Positions 17,150-25,205 are shown, counted from the first letter of the stretch. The stretch is 64,000 nt of DNA from Nocardia aurantia (GCF_009604425.1 NZ_WEGI01000020.1:39624-103623), one strand, 5' to 3'. The notes: generated by a model from the letters alone, not told the origin. Made by a program: numbers and translations.

Positions 17150-18184
17150 ATGGGCGTACGGGTGGGTGTGGTCGGCGCGACCGGGCAGGTCGGCGCCGTC
17201 ATGCGGAAGTTGTTGCAGGAGCGCGATTTTCCCGCCGACGAGGTGCGGTTCTTCGCGTCCGCGCGCTCGGCCGGCTCGACGCTGCCGTGGCGCGACGGCG
17301 AGATCGTGGTGGAGGACGCCGCGACCGCCGACCCGAGCGGACTGGACGTCGCGCTGTTCTCGGCCGGCGCCACCATGTCGCGGGTGCAGGCGCCGCGGTT
17401 CGCCGCCGCCGGGGTGACCGTCATCGACAACTCCTCGGCCTGGCGCAAGGACCCCGAGGTCCCGTTGATCGTCTCCGAGGTGAATCCGGAGCAGGCGCGC
17501 AACCTGCCCAAGGGCATCATCGCGAACCCCAACTGCACCACCATGGCCGCCATGCCGGTGCTGAAGCCGCTGCACGACGCCGCGGGCCTGCGCCGCCTGA
17601 TCGTCTCCAGCTACCAGGCGGTCTCGGGCAGCGGGCTGGCCGGCGTCGAGGAGTTGGCCGGCCAGATCCGCGCGGTGGCCCCCGATATGGAGAAGCTGAC
17701 CCACGACGGGTCCGCCGCCGTGTTCCCGGCGCCGAAGAAGTACGTCGCTCCGATCGCCTTCAACGTGCTGCCGCTGGCCGGTTCGCTGGTGGACGACGGC
17801 TCCGGCGAGACCGACGAGGACCAGAAGCTGCGCCACGAGAGTCGCAAGATCCTCGGCCTCCCCGACTTGCTGGTGAGCGGCACCTGTGTGCGCGTACCGG
17901 TCTTCACCGGCCACTCGCTGTCGATCAACGCCGAATTCGCCGAGCCGCTGTCGGTCGAGCGCGCGCGGGAGATCCTGGCCGGCGCCGCCGGCGTCCGGCT
18001 CACCGATGTGCCGACCCCCCTGGCCGCCGCCGGCATCGATGAGTCCCTCGTCGGCCGGATCCGCCAGGATCCCGGCGCCCCCTCCGGTCGCGGCCTCGCC
18101 CTGTTCGTCTCGGGCGACAACCTCCGAAAGGGCGCTGCCCTCAACACGATTCAGATCGCCGAGGTGTTGCTCACGCAGCGCTGA
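17150..18184 (+). CDS. asd: Aspartate-semialdehyde dehydrogenase
   Basis: NADPH-dependent reduction of aspartyl phosphate to aspartate semialdehyde, the step after aspartokinase. The 344-residue protein has the N-terminal Rossmann motif VGVVGATGQVGAVMRKLL, catalytic Cys in NPNCTTMAAM near residue 128, SSYQAVSGSG, and the active-site His in FTGHSLSINAEF near residue 255. ATG start with AAAGGAC upstream, 92 bases after lysC, consistent with co-transcription. A strong terminator follows the stop. Confidence 0.95.
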   Translation: MGVRVGVVGATGQVGAVMRKLLQERDFPADEVRFFASARSAGSTLPWRDGEIVVEDAATADPSGLDVALFSAGATMSRVQAPRFAAAGVTVIDNSSAWRKDPEVPLIVSEVNPEQARNLPKGIIANPNCTTMAAMPVLKPLHDAAGLRRLIVSSYQAVSGSGLAGVEELAGQIRAVAPDMEKLTHDGSAAVFPAPKKYVAPIAFNVLPLAGSLVDDGSGETDEDQKLRHESRKILGLPDLLVSGTCVRVPVFTGHSLSINAEFAEPLSVERAREILAGAAGVRLTDVPTPLAAAGIDESLVGRIRQDPGAPSGRGLALFVSGDNLRKGAALNTIQIAEVLLTQR

Positions 18185-18193
18185 GCCGAGGCG

Positions 18194-18228
18194 GGCCGCT
18201 CGATCCCTCGCGATCGGGCGGCCTTTTT
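18194..18228 (+). terminator. Rho-independent terminator of the lysC-asd operon
   Basis: A 12-bp stem (18194-18205 with 18212-18223, one G-T pair) encloses a 6-nt loop and is followed directly by TTTTT. It lies 10 bases after the asd stop and is the clearest intrinsic terminator in the window. Confidence 0.85.
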
Positions 18229-18244
18229 CGTGCCCCGGAGGGCC

Positions 18245-18823
18245 TCAGCGCGAACGCAATCCGTCGAAGACGACGGCGAAGGTGCGGCGGCGGCGTTCGG
18301 CGTCGAGGCCGGCGGAATGGGCGGCGGTGAAGGCGCCCTGCAGGATTCGCAGGAAGTCGTCGATATCGATGTCGTCGCGGACCGCGCCGTCGCGCTGGGC
18401 CCGGCAGAACAACACGTTCAATTCTTCGCGGAATTTCTTTCTGGGAGTTGAGAATTCCAGCGCGCGATCGCCGATCGCTTCCGCCAGATCACGTTTCACG
18501 CCACCTTCGGCGACGATCCGGTCCAGGAATCCGAAGAAGGCCGCGCCGGTGTCGTCGGCGTCGGTCAGGGATCGGGCCGCCTCGGTCATCCGCTCGATGT
18601 TGTCGAGGATGGCGGCGTGGAAAAGTGCTTCCTTCGTGGGGAAGTGGCGGTAGACCGTGCCCGGCCCGACGCCGGCGCGTCGGGCGATGTCGTCCAGTGG
18701 AACCGAAATGCCCTCGGCGGCAAAGGCTTCGCGAGCCGCGGCGAGTACGCGCTCGCGGTTGCGGCGGGCGTCGGCGCGCTGGGTGCGGCGCCCGGCAGTC
18801 GCCTCGGGCTTGCTGTCGGTCAC
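18245..18823 (-). CDS. TetR-family transcriptional regulator
   Basis: A 192-residue repressor-type protein. The helix-turn-helix lies near residues 21-67 (VPLDDIARRAGVGPGTVYRHFPTK is split across helices 2-3), followed by an all-helical ligand domain. GTG start. It diverges from the small NTF2-like gene and probably controls it, since that promoter overlaps the gap. The ligand is unknown. Confidence 0.9.
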   Translation of the reverse strand: MTDSKPEATAGRRTQRADARRNRERVLAAAREAFAAEGISVPLDDIARRAGVGPGTVYRHFPTKEALFHAAILDNIERMTEAARSLTDADDTGAAFFGFLDRIVAEGGVKRDLAEAIGDRALEFSTPRKKFREELNVLFCRAQRDGAVRDDIDIDDFLRILQGAFTAAHSAGLDAERRRRTFAVVFDGLRSR

Positions 18824-18844
18824 AACGGCGAGTGTACCGGCGCG

Positions 18845-18874
18845 TTGACAAGCGGGGCGATCGTTCCGGATACT
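18845..18874 (+). promoter_or_regulatory. Promoter of the NTF2-like gene, next to the divergent tetR
   Basis: TTGACA (18845-18850, perfect -35) and GATACT (18869-18874) are separated by 18 bases in the gap between the TetR start and the NTF2-like gene. The position suits TetR repression. Confidence 0.6.
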
Positions 18875-18928
18875 TGGCGGGGCGCGCGTTCCGTTTCATT
18901 CTTTCCCCGTCCCGGAAGAGGTTTCGTC

Positions 18929-19342
18929 ATGACCCGTACCCCACGCGAACTCGTCGAGCAGATGTTCCACGACCTTCCGGCCCGTGACGCCGACGCCTTC
19001 GCGTCGCTGTTCGCGCCGGATGGGGTGTTCGAGATCCCGTTCCCGATCCCCGGCATGCCCACCCGGCTGGTGGGCCCGCAGGCCATCCGTGATCACCTCC
19101 GGCAGCGGTGGTCCGGTGGACTGTCGACCATCGAGGTGCACGGCATCCACACGCAGTTCCACGAGACCGCGGATCCGGAGGTGGTCATCGTCGAGAACGA
19201 GGTCGACATGACCCGGCCCGGCGTGGGCCGCAGTCGGTCGCACACCTCCGTGAATGTCGTGCGGGTGCGGGACGGGCGCGTGCTGCTGTTCCGCGACTAC
19301 ATGGACACCGGTCGTTTCGCGCGGATTACCCAGGGCGACTAG
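18929..19342 (+). CDS. NTF2-like/SnoaL-like small protein
   Basis: A 137-residue cone-shaped alpha+beta-barrel protein of the SnoaL/NTF2 superfamily, which includes ketosteroid isomerases and many orphan hydrolases. The N-terminal helix RELVEQMFHDLPARDADAFA and FAPDGVFEIPFPIPGMP are typical. The barrel strands run through IEVHGIHTQFHE and TSVNVVRVRDGRVLLFRDY. GGAAGAGG precedes the ATG. The last four bases overlap the convergent serine hydrolase gene. No substrate can be named. Confidence 0.8.
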   Translation: MTRTPRELVEQMFHDLPARDADAFASLFAPDGVFEIPFPIPGMPTRLVGPQAIRDHLRQRWSGGLSTIEVHGIHTQFHETADPEVVIVENEVDMTRPGVGRSRSHTSVNVVRVRDGRVLLFRDYMDTGRFARITQGD

Positions 19343-20697
19343 CGAATTCGAGGTGTCCGCGGGTCCGGGCCCAGGCACACCACCACCAGACAGCCGGGCG
19401 GGACGGCGGCGAACGGCGGCGCCAGCGGGGCGTCCAGGCACGACAGCACGTCGCAGCCGGGGTAGGCGTCCGGGCCCACGCCGAAGATCGCCAGCGTCAT
19501 GTCCGGGTCGAACAGGGTGCGCGGATCCACCCGCCGCTGTAGTTCCACGTACGGGCCGGGATCCGGCACGGGCGGCTCCTCGAAGGCGGCGAACAGCTCC
19601 CGGAAGAATTCGTGGCTGAGTTCGGTCGAACCGTTCAGCACCCCGATCGGCCCGGCGACCGACCGGCTGCCGAACGCGCCGGTCCACACCACCGTCAGAT
19701 CCAGGCTGGGGATGACGAACACGTTCTGCATCCCCAGCCCGGACATCTCGAAGGTGTCCGGGGGCAGGAACGCCGGCATCTCGACGCATCCGCCGCCGGT
19801 CCAGAACAAATATCCGTAACAGGGATTGGCGGGTGAGGGTCGTCGCGCCCGGGTCAGGTACGTCCCGGACACGACCTCGGCGGCACCCCACCGCCCGTCG
19901 TTGCCGAGCAGCAGGGCGAGTTTGGCCAGATCGTCGGGTGGGATGGTCAGGTGCGCGTAGCCGTAGGTGTGCCCGGCCCGATCCCGTGACCAGTAGTAGT
20001 CGCCGGGTTCGATGCCCAGCGGATCGAACAGCTCACGCTGCGCGAATCGCTGCAGCGGCTCGCCGATCGCCAGTTCCGTCACATACGACAGCAGATCGAC
20101 GTTGCGCTGGCTGTAGGCGAAGGTGGTCCCCGGCGGATGGTCCAGCGGCACGCCGAGCGCCTGCACCGCGCTGTTCGGCTCGATCGGGACGATGCCGGTG
20201 ATCCCCTCGTTCACCACGGCGACGCGCAGCCCGGAGGTCTCGGTGAGCAGGTTCTCCACCGTGATCGCGCGGTGCGCGGCGTCGCCCAGGCCGGTCGGCA
20301 GGTAGCGGTCGATCGGCGCGGCCAGATCGAGCAGGCCCCGATCCCAGGCGATGCCGGCGATCAGGGACACCACGCTCTTGGTGACGCTCCACACGTTCCA
20401 GGCGATCTCGCCGGTCCGATCGTTGAGCGGTCCCGCGCCCACGAGACAGCCGTGCCGGAAGACCTGCACGTTGAGGCGGTTGCGGCCGGCGGCCGTCGCC
20501 AGTGCGGCAGCCAGCCGCGCGGGATCGAATCCGACCTCCTCGGGGGCTGCGCGCGGCAGGTCGCGCCCGCTGGTCGCCGCGCAGCGGGCCTGGGCCGCGG
20601 GCCCGGCGACGGCCGGTGCCGCCGCGGCCGTCGGTGCGATCGAGGTGGCCGTCAGAGTTATCGAGACGGCCGTCACCCAGCCGAGAATGCGCCCCAT
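19339..20697 (-). CDS. Secreted serine hydrolase, class C beta-lactamase-like
   Basis: A 452-residue exported protein with a Sec-type signal (residues about 1-27, ending TAAAAPA). The beta-lactamase/DD-peptidase fold is shown by the nucleophile motif SVTK near residue 105 (WNVWSVTKSVVSLIAG) and the second motif YSQRN near residue 195. Cys pairs (HGCL, NPCYG, GGCVE, GCDVLSCLDA) suggest disulfides outside the cell. Such enzymes hydrolyse esters, amides or peptidoglycan stem peptides; the substrate is unknown. The C-terminal ~80 residues extend beyond the usual domain. Confidence 0.85.
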   Translation of the reverse strand: MGRILGWVTAVSITLTATSIAPTAAAAPAVAGPAAQARCAATSGRDLPRAAPEEVGFDPARLAAALATAAGRNRLNVQVFRHGCLVGAGPLNDRTGEIAWNVWSVTKSVVSLIAGIAWDRGLLDLAAPIDRYLPTGLGDAAHRAITVENLLTETSGLRVAVVNEGITGIVPIEPNSAVQALGVPLDHPPGTTFAYSQRNVDLLSYVTELAIGEPLQRFAQRELFDPLGIEPGDYYWSRDRAGHTYGYAHLTIPPDDLAKLALLLGNDGRWGAAEVVSGTYLTRARRPSPANPCYGYLFWTGGGCVEMPAFLPPDTFEMSGLGMQNVFVIPSLDLTVVWTGAFGSRSVAGPIGVLNGSTELSHEFFRELFAAFEEPPVPDPGPYVELQRRVDPRTLFDPDMTLAIFGVGPDAYPGCDVLSCLDAPLAPPFAAVPPGCLVVVCLGPDPRTPRIR

Positions 20698-21029
20698 TTC
20701 CGCAGGTTATCGGCGAAAACGGCGCCGATCGGCGCTGCCACGGCCGCCGCGATCGAATCGGGATCCAACCGTCCGGAATACTCGCGCGAATCGGTCGAGC
20801 CGGGCGTAAACGGGTATCGACGCGGGTATTCTGGCGAACAAGATCACACGTAACCACATCCCGACGATCCGGTCTGTCCGCCGAAACCGGATACTCTGTT
20901 TTGTCTGCTGCTGCGGCGGGAGTCGTTCCGCGCGCGCTGTCGCCGGGCACTCGGCAGCGGCCACCACGCAACGAACATCGGCGATCCGGCGGCCCCGAGG
21001 CCGGAGGCGAGCTCGAACGGGAGGCTACC
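20698..21029. other. Intergenic region between the serine hydrolase and lutC-like genes
   Basis: Both genes start at its edges, so it holds two divergent promoters. A possible -10 (TACTCT, 20892-20897) lies 130 bases before the LUD gene, without a good -35. Open frames within it have no homology-like motifs or ribosome-binding sites. Confidence 0.4.
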
Positions 21030-21668
21030 GTGACGTCGCGGGAGGAGATCCTGCGCCGCGTGCGCGACGGGTTGAAAGCATTGCCCGACGACGGCCGCAC
21101 GGTTCCGGTGCCGCGCGCTTACGGCCGCAACGCCCCGGAACTGACCCCCGAGGACCGCGCGGAGATCGTCGACCTGTTCGCCGAGCGCATGAAGCACAAC
21201 GGCGCCCAGGTGCACCGCATCACCGAACAGGCCATCGCGGACACCGTGGCCGGCGCGCTGCGCAGCCACAACGTGGCGTCGGTACTGGCGCCGGACGGAC
21301 TGTCCGAGGACTGGCTGGCCGAATGGGCCACCGGTGCGCAGCACCGGGTGCTGACCGGTCCGGTGGACCATGCCGAGGTGCCCGACGCCGTGCTGACCAC
21401 ATGCGCCGGCGCCGTGGCCGACTCCGGCGCGATCGTGCTCGACGGCGGCGTCGGTCAGGGTGCGCGCGGTGCGTTGCTGCCCAATTGCCATGTGTGCGTG
21501 GTGCAGGTCGGGCAGATCGATCCGACGCTGCCCGATGTGCTGGACAAACTCGATCCGCGTCGCCCGATCACCTGGGTCGGCGGCCCCTCCGCGCCCGCCG
21601 ATCCCGAGAAGGAACGGGCGCACGGCCGGCACAGCATGCGTCAGCTGGTGGTTCTGATCGTCGAATGA
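21030..21668 (+). CDS. LUD-domain protein, LutC/YkgG family
   Basis: A 212-residue cytosolic protein matching LutC, the small subunit of the LutABC lactate oxidation complex. It starts MTSREEILRRVRDGLKAL, and the LUD core has VLTTCAGAVADSGAIVLDGG near residue 125 and PNCHVCVVQVGQI. The C-terminus (HGRHSMRQLVVLIVE) corresponds to the family's normal end, so it is full length. GTG start with GGGAGG upstream. The LutA and LutB iron-sulphur partners are absent here, so either they lie elsewhere or this copy has another role. Confidence 0.83.
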   Translation: MTSREEILRRVRDGLKALPDDGRTVPVPRAYGRNAPELTPEDRAEIVDLFAERMKHNGAQVHRITEQAIADTVAGALRSHNVASVLAPDGLSEDWLAEWATGAQHRVLTGPVDHAEVPDAVLTTCAGAVADSGAIVLDGGVGQGARGALLPNCHVCVVQVGQIDPTLPDVLDKLDPRRPITWVGGPSAPADPEKERAHGRHSMRQLVVLIVE

Positions 21669-21729
21669 TCGGTCGCGGGCGACAAAGCGTCCACCACCGG
21701 CTTCGATCCCGATCACAAGATCTTCTTAA

Positions 21730-21750
21730 GGCCGCGCCAAGGGCGCGGCC
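21730..21750 (+). other. Perfect hairpin upstream of a 7-codon ORF
   Basis: GGCCGCGCC and GGCGCGGCC pair perfectly across a 3-nt loop. No T tract follows. It lies 62 bases after the LUD gene stop and could terminate that transcript or act in the leader of the micro-ORF. Confidence 0.45.
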
Positions 21751-21795
21751 GCATTGTCTGTATCGACACCGATTCCGGTTCGAAGGAGACAGACG

Positions 21796-21819
21796 ATGAC
21801 CGCACTCACCTTCGACTGA
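21796..21819 (+). CDS. Seven-residue micro-ORF with a strong ribosome-binding site
   Basis: ATG ACC GCA CTC ACC TTC GAC TGA encodes MTALTFD. AAGGAG (21783-21788) lies seven bases before the ATG, a near-ideal Shine-Dalgarno. Strong hairpins lie upstream and downstream. It could be a leader peptide or simply the start of a decayed gene. The site is easily seen, but the function is not. Confidence 0.3.
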   Translation: MTALTFD

Positions 21820-21907
21820 TCCGGTATCTCCGGAACCACCGCACGGGTGGGGTCTCGGGGGCGGCCCGCCGACGAGGGGTGGCGGGTCGCACCCGGCACC
21901 GCACCAC

Positions 21908-21994
21908 GTTCCTGCCGTTCGGAGGGGGCGGCAGGAACGCGGCCGCGCGGAACGGATTCGGCCGGCCTGTCCACGAGGGGTGTCAGGCCGGCCG
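21908..21994 (+). other. Two consecutive perfect hairpins in the structured intergenic region
   Basis: GTTCCTGCCG pairs with CGGCAGGAAC (21908-21917/21929-21938), then CGGCCGGCCTG pairs with CAGGCCGGCCG (21959-21969/21984-21994). These perfect 10- and 11-bp stems within 90 bases, in a region with no larger gene, suggest a structured leader or small RNA. Confidence 0.4.
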
Positions 21995-22075
21995 TGTCAC
22001 CCGAGTTCGTTCGGCCCCGTCGTTCTCGAGGGATGATGGCAGGGACGAGTGGCACGAGGATCGGGAGGGAACGCG

Positions 22076-22135
22076 ATGGACACCGTTGCAGTCTTCATAC
22101 TGGCCTGCCTGTTCTATTGGTGGGGAATGGTGTAA
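22076..22135 (+). CDS. Possible 19-residue membrane micropeptide
   Basis: The ORF encodes MDTVAVFILACLFYWWGMV, a single hydrophobic helix long enough to span or lie in the membrane, ending in two Trp. GGGAGGG lies eight bases before the ATG, a strong ribosome-binding site. A 7-bp inverted repeat begins ten bases after the stop. It is below the size cut-off of most gene finders. I recognise no family. Composition and start signal support translation, but the region could also be chance. Confidence 0.45.
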   Translation: MDTVAVFILACLFYWWGMV

Positions 22136-22144
22136 GCCATCGAT

Positions 22145-22159
22145 AGGACGTAACGTCCT
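22145..22159 (+). terminator. Short inverted repeat after the micropeptide ORF
   Basis: AGGACGT and ACGTCCT flank a single base, ten bases after the 19-codon ORF. A small hairpin is possible; termination is not proven. Confidence 0.3.
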
Positions 22160-22208
22160 GCACCGCAATCGAAATGAAAGCGACGTGCGGAAAGACGTGT
22201 GCGTGCAA

Positions 22209-22252
22209 CACGAGTCGAGCCCCGGTCCGCGCGGACCGGGGCTCGACTCGTG
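22209..22252. terminator. 44-bp perfect palindrome between the micropeptide ORF and katA
   Basis: The 22 bases from 22209 are the exact reverse complement of 22231-22252, centred on CCGCGCGG. The element ends eight bases from the katA stop codon. It would form a very stable hairpin on either strand, so it is probably a bidirectional terminator for katA and for transcription from the left. Confidence 0.7.
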
Positions 22253-22259
22253 CGGAGAC

Positions 22260-23726
22260 CTATCGATCGGTGGCGGCGCGCACGCCCTCCTCGATGCGTT
22301 TGCCGATCTGCGGGTCGACGTTCTTCCAGTACTCGAACACCCGGGACAGCACCGGTTCCCGCACCCCGTCGAGCACATGGCCGATCACGTTGCCCACCAA
22401 GCGATCACGCTGTGCGTCGTCGAGCACGTCGCGGACCAGCGTGCCGGCCTGACCGAAATCGTCGTCCTCGGCGTGCCGGACGTAACCCGTGCGGACCAGT
22501 TCCGGGTCGAAGCTCCAGCGGCCCTCGTCGCCGGCGGCATTCGGGTCGGCATGCGGTCCGCCGAACGAATTCGGCGCGTACACCGGCACTTCCGGGGCGT
22601 TGAAGCCGTGCCGCATCGCGCCCTCCTTGGAGTAGGAGCGCACCTCGGCCGCGTGCGGCCGGTTCGGCGGCAGCTCGGCGTAGTTCGCGCCGATCCGATA
22701 GCGGTGCGCGTCGCTGTAGGCGAACACCCGGCCCAGCAGCATCTTGTCCGGTGAGAAGCCGATTCCGGGAACGAGATTCGACGGTTCGAAGGCGGCCTGC
22801 TCGATCTCGACGAAGTAGTTCGCCGGGTTGCGGTTCAGTGTCCACCTGCCGACCTCGGTCAGCGGATAGTCGCGGTGCGACCAGATCTTGGTGAGGTCGA
22901 AGGGGTTGAAGCGGTAGGACTCCGCCTCGGCGACCGGCATGATCTGCACGTACAGCGTCCAACTGGGGAAGTCGCCGCGCTCGATCGCGTCCCAGAGGTC
23001 GCGGCGGTGGTGATCGGCGTCCCGGCCGGCGATCTCGTCCGCCTCGGCCTGGGTGAGGAAGTCGACGCCCTGGTCGGTCTTGAAATGGTATTTCACCCAG
23101 AAGCGTTCGCCCGCGGCGTTGGTCCACTGATAGGTGTGCGATCCGTACCCGTTCATGTGGCGATAGGTCTTCGGGATGCCGCGGTCGCCCATCAGCCAGG
23201 TCACCTGGTGTGCGGATTCCGGGCGCAGCGTCCAGAAGTCCCACTGCATGTTGTGGTCGCGAAGTCCGTTGCCCGGCAACCGCTTCTGCGAGCGGATGAA
23301 GTCGGGGAATTTGATCGCGTCCCGGATGAAGAAGACCGGGGTGTTGTTGCCGACGAGGTCGTAGTTGCCGTCGGGGGTGTAGAACTTGACCGCGAAACCC
23401 CGGGGGTCGCGCCAGGTGTCGGGGCTGCCCTGCTCGCCGGCGACGGTGGAGAACCGCGCCAGTGACGCGGTGCGCGCACCGGGGGCGAAGAGTTTCGCGG
23501 AGGTGTAGCGGCTCACGTCGCCGGTGACCACCAATTCACCGTGTGCGCCCGCGCCTTTCGCGTGCACCACGCGTTCCGGCACGCGCTCGCGGTTGAACTG
23601 GGCCAGCTTCTCGATCAGGTAGAAGTCGTGCAGGGCGACGGGTCCCTGCGGGCCCGCGGTCAGCGATTCGTCGTCGCTGGCGACCGGGATACCGCTGTTG
23701 GTCGTGGTCGGCTCGGATGTCGTCAT
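22260..23726 (-). CDS. katA: Monofunctional haem catalase
   Basis: Decomposes hydrogen peroxide in the cytoplasm. The 488-residue clade-3-size catalase has the distal His in ERVVHAKGAGAHGEL near residue 54, RFSTVAGEQGSPDTWRDPRG, the distal Asn in GNNTPVFFIRD, and the proximal haem Tyr region RVFAYSDAHRYRIG near residue 340. The ATG at 23726 has AGGAGGG upstream; an upstream extension of the frame has no such signal. The gene follows furA by 11 bases, so the two form an operon controlled by the peroxide-sensing repressor. Confidence 0.95.
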   Translation of the reverse strand: MTTSEPTTTNSGIPVASDDESLTAGPQGPVALHDFYLIEKLAQFNRERVPERVVHAKGAGAHGELVVTGDVSRYTSAKLFAPGARTASLARFSTVAGEQGSPDTWRDPRGFAVKFYTPDGNYDLVGNNTPVFFIRDAIKFPDFIRSQKRLPGNGLRDHNMQWDFWTLRPESAHQVTWLMGDRGIPKTYRHMNGYGSHTYQWTNAAGERFWVKYHFKTDQGVDFLTQAEADEIAGRDADHHRRDLWDAIERGDFPSWTLYVQIMPVAEAESYRFNPFDLTKIWSHRDYPLTEVGRWTLNRNPANYFVEIEQAAFEPSNLVPGIGFSPDKMLLGRVFAYSDAHRYRIGANYAELPPNRPHAAEVRSYSKEGAMRHGFNAPEVPVYAPNSFGGPHADPNAAGDEGRWSFDPELVRTGYVRHAEDDDFGQAGTLVRDVLDDAQRDRLVGNVIGHVLDGVREPVLSRVFEYWKNVDPQIGKRIEEGVRAATDR

Positions 23727-23737
23727 TCGGAACCCTC

Positions 23738-24223
23738 CTAGGGCCGGCGGGCAACCTCCTCGATCGGAGAGCTGCCGGATTTCTCGGGGGCGGATGTACT
23801 GTCCGCCCGGCAGTTCGGGCACAGGCCCCAATACACGACCTCGGCCTCGTCGACCGCGAAACCGTGCGCGTCCGACGGATCGAGACACGGGGCATGTCCG
23901 ACGGCGCAGTCGACATCGGCGACCGTGCCGCAACTTCTGCACACCAGGTGGTGGTGGTTGTCCCCGATCCGCGCCTCGTACAAGGCGGCGGAGCCGGCCG
24001 GTTCGATGCGGCGCAGCAGCCCGGCGTTGACGCAGGCGTGCAGGACGTCGTAGATCGCCTGGGTCGACACCGTGCCGAGCGCCTCCCGAACCCGGGCAGC
24101 CACCTGGTCGGCATCCGAATGCGGTTGGGTCACAACAGCATCCAGCACCGCCACCCGCGGGGCCGTGACCCGCAGGCCGACCGCGCGTAAGCGTTCGCGC
24201 GGATCGAATCCGCTGATGTGCAT
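23738..24223 (-). CDS. furA: Fur-family peroxide-responsive repressor FurA
   Basis: A 161-residue metal-dependent repressor that normally represses its own operon and the adjacent catalase until oxidised by peroxide. The winged helix lies near residues 10-85 (LRVTAPRVAVLDAV, STQAIYDVLHACVNAGLL). The metal region shows HHHLVCRSCGTVADVD and the second pair CPNC (GLCPNCRAD). The ATG at 24223 is chosen over ATG 24229 because the -10 CATACT places the transcript start there, matching the known leaderless furA of mycobacteria. A tail of about 20 residues after CPNC is poorly conserved. Confidence 0.9.
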   Translation of the reverse strand: MHISGFDPRERLRAVGLRVTAPRVAVLDAVVTQPHSDADQVAARVREALGTVSTQAIYDVLHACVNAGLLRRIEPAGSAALYEARIGDNHHHLVCRSCGTVADVDCAVGHAPCLDPSDAHGFAVDEAEVVYWGLCPNCRADSTSAPEKSGSSPIEEVARRP

Positions 24224-24230
24224 GACCATG

Positions 24231-24258
24231 AGTATGCCCCTATTCTGGAATAAGTCAA
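24231..24258 (-). promoter_or_regulatory. furA promoter and autoregulatory site
   Basis: Reading on the minus strand, TTGACT (24258-24253), the spacer TATTCCAGAATAGGGG and CATACT (24236-24231) end just before the furA start. The TTGACTNATTCCAGAA core is the AT-rich furA promoter motif that I recall from mycobacteria and streptomycetes, where FurA binds. Confidence 0.65.
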
Positions 24259-24530
24259 GAAAAGACCGGTCGGTTACTTTCGGCCGGATCACGCCACCGC
24301 GACCCGGGCCGGGGGTACCCCGCCGGAGAGCAATCACCCGGCGACCAGGGCGAACGGGAGCATGCTCATCGTCCAGTGTGCGCCGTCGCGCGGTCCGCAC
24401 GGACGGATGGGGTTGTGTGCGTGGCGATGCCCACAGTCCACGGTGCGTGCCCATGATCACGCACACGACCGCACCGCGGGCCTCGGGTGCCCGCGGTGCG
24501 GTGTGGGGAGGTGGTGGCGCGCCGGGCCGG
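24259..24530. other. Gap between furA and the methyltransferase gene, with one hairpin
   Basis: The left part is AT-rich furA upstream DNA. At 24468-24481/24489-24502, a perfect 14-bp stem with a 7-nt loop lies 28 bases after the methyltransferase stop and probably ends that minus-strand transcript. No gene was supported here. Confidence 0.5.
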
Positions 24531-25205
24531 TCAGTCCTGCGGGCGGCCGCCGCAGCCGGCGTCGTGCTCCAGGACCCGCAGCGAACCGGTCACCGCGACC
24601 TCGCGGAATCGGCCGCTGTCCAACGCCTTCCGATAGATGTGGTAGGGCGCGCGGCCGCCGTCGGCGGGATCGGGGAAGACGTCGTGGATGGCCAGCGCGC
24701 CGCCGGCCGCGACCCAGTGCGCCCAGTTGTCGTAATCGCGTTGCGCCGCTTCCTCGGTATGACCGCCGTCGATGAACAGCAGCCGGATCGGCGCGCGCCA
24801 GATCCGGGCGACGGTGACCGACGCGCCGACGATGCCCACGACGCTGTCGCCGAGGCCGGCGCGGACGATCGCGCGGCGGAAGGCGGGCACGGTGTCGAAC
24901 CGCCCGGTCTCGGGGTCGACCATCGTGGTGTCGTGGTACTCCCACCCGGGCTGATGCTCCTCGGAGCCGTGGTGGTGATCGATCGTGTACACCACCGCTC
25001 CGGTCTCGCGGGCGGCCGCGCCGAGGTAGATCGACGACTTTCCGCAATAGGTGCCGATTTCCACGATCGTCCCGTCGCCGGCGTATCGGCGGGCGGCCTC
25101 GTAGAGCGCCTCGCCCTCGGCCGGCGGCATGAAACCGGTGGTTTGCTCCGCGAGCCGGAACAGTTCCCGGGTGTCGGGGGAAATGGCGGATTGCGCGCGA
25201 GTCAT
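24531..25205 (-). CDS. Class I SAM-dependent methyltransferase (Methyltransf_24 type)
   Basis: A 224-residue cytosolic O-methyltransferase-like protein. The SAM loop is TIVEIGTYCGKSSIYLG near residues 45-61. IDHHHGSEEHQPGWEYHD and LLFIDGGHTEEAAQRDYDNW follow, the latter carrying the acidic and His residues that coordinate metal in this family. The ATG at 25205 has AAAGG upstream. It is divergent from a TetR gene whose palindromic site overlaps its own start, so induction by an unknown ligand is likely. The acceptor substrate is not deducible. Confidence 0.82.
   Translation of the reverse strand: MTRAQSAISPDTRELFRLAEQTTGFMPPAEGEALYEAARRYAGDGTIVEIGTYCGKSSIYLGAAARETGAVVYTIDHHHGSEEHQPGWEYHDTTMVDPETGRFDTVPAFRRAIVRAGLGDSVVGIVGASVTVARIWRAPIRLLFIDGGHTEEAAQRDYDNWAHWVAAGGALAIHDVFPDPADGGRAPYHIYRKALDSGRFREVAVTGSLRVLEHDAGCGGRPQD

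Noticed and set aside
21847..22146. A 99-codon frame in the structured intergenic region
   Set aside because: It crosses two strong hairpins and the micropeptide ORF, has no start signal and is Arg/Pro/Gly rich.
24468..24502. Considered as a small RNA gene because of its perfect 14-bp stem
   Set aside because: Position after the methyltransferase stop fits a simple terminator; no separate promoter is visible.
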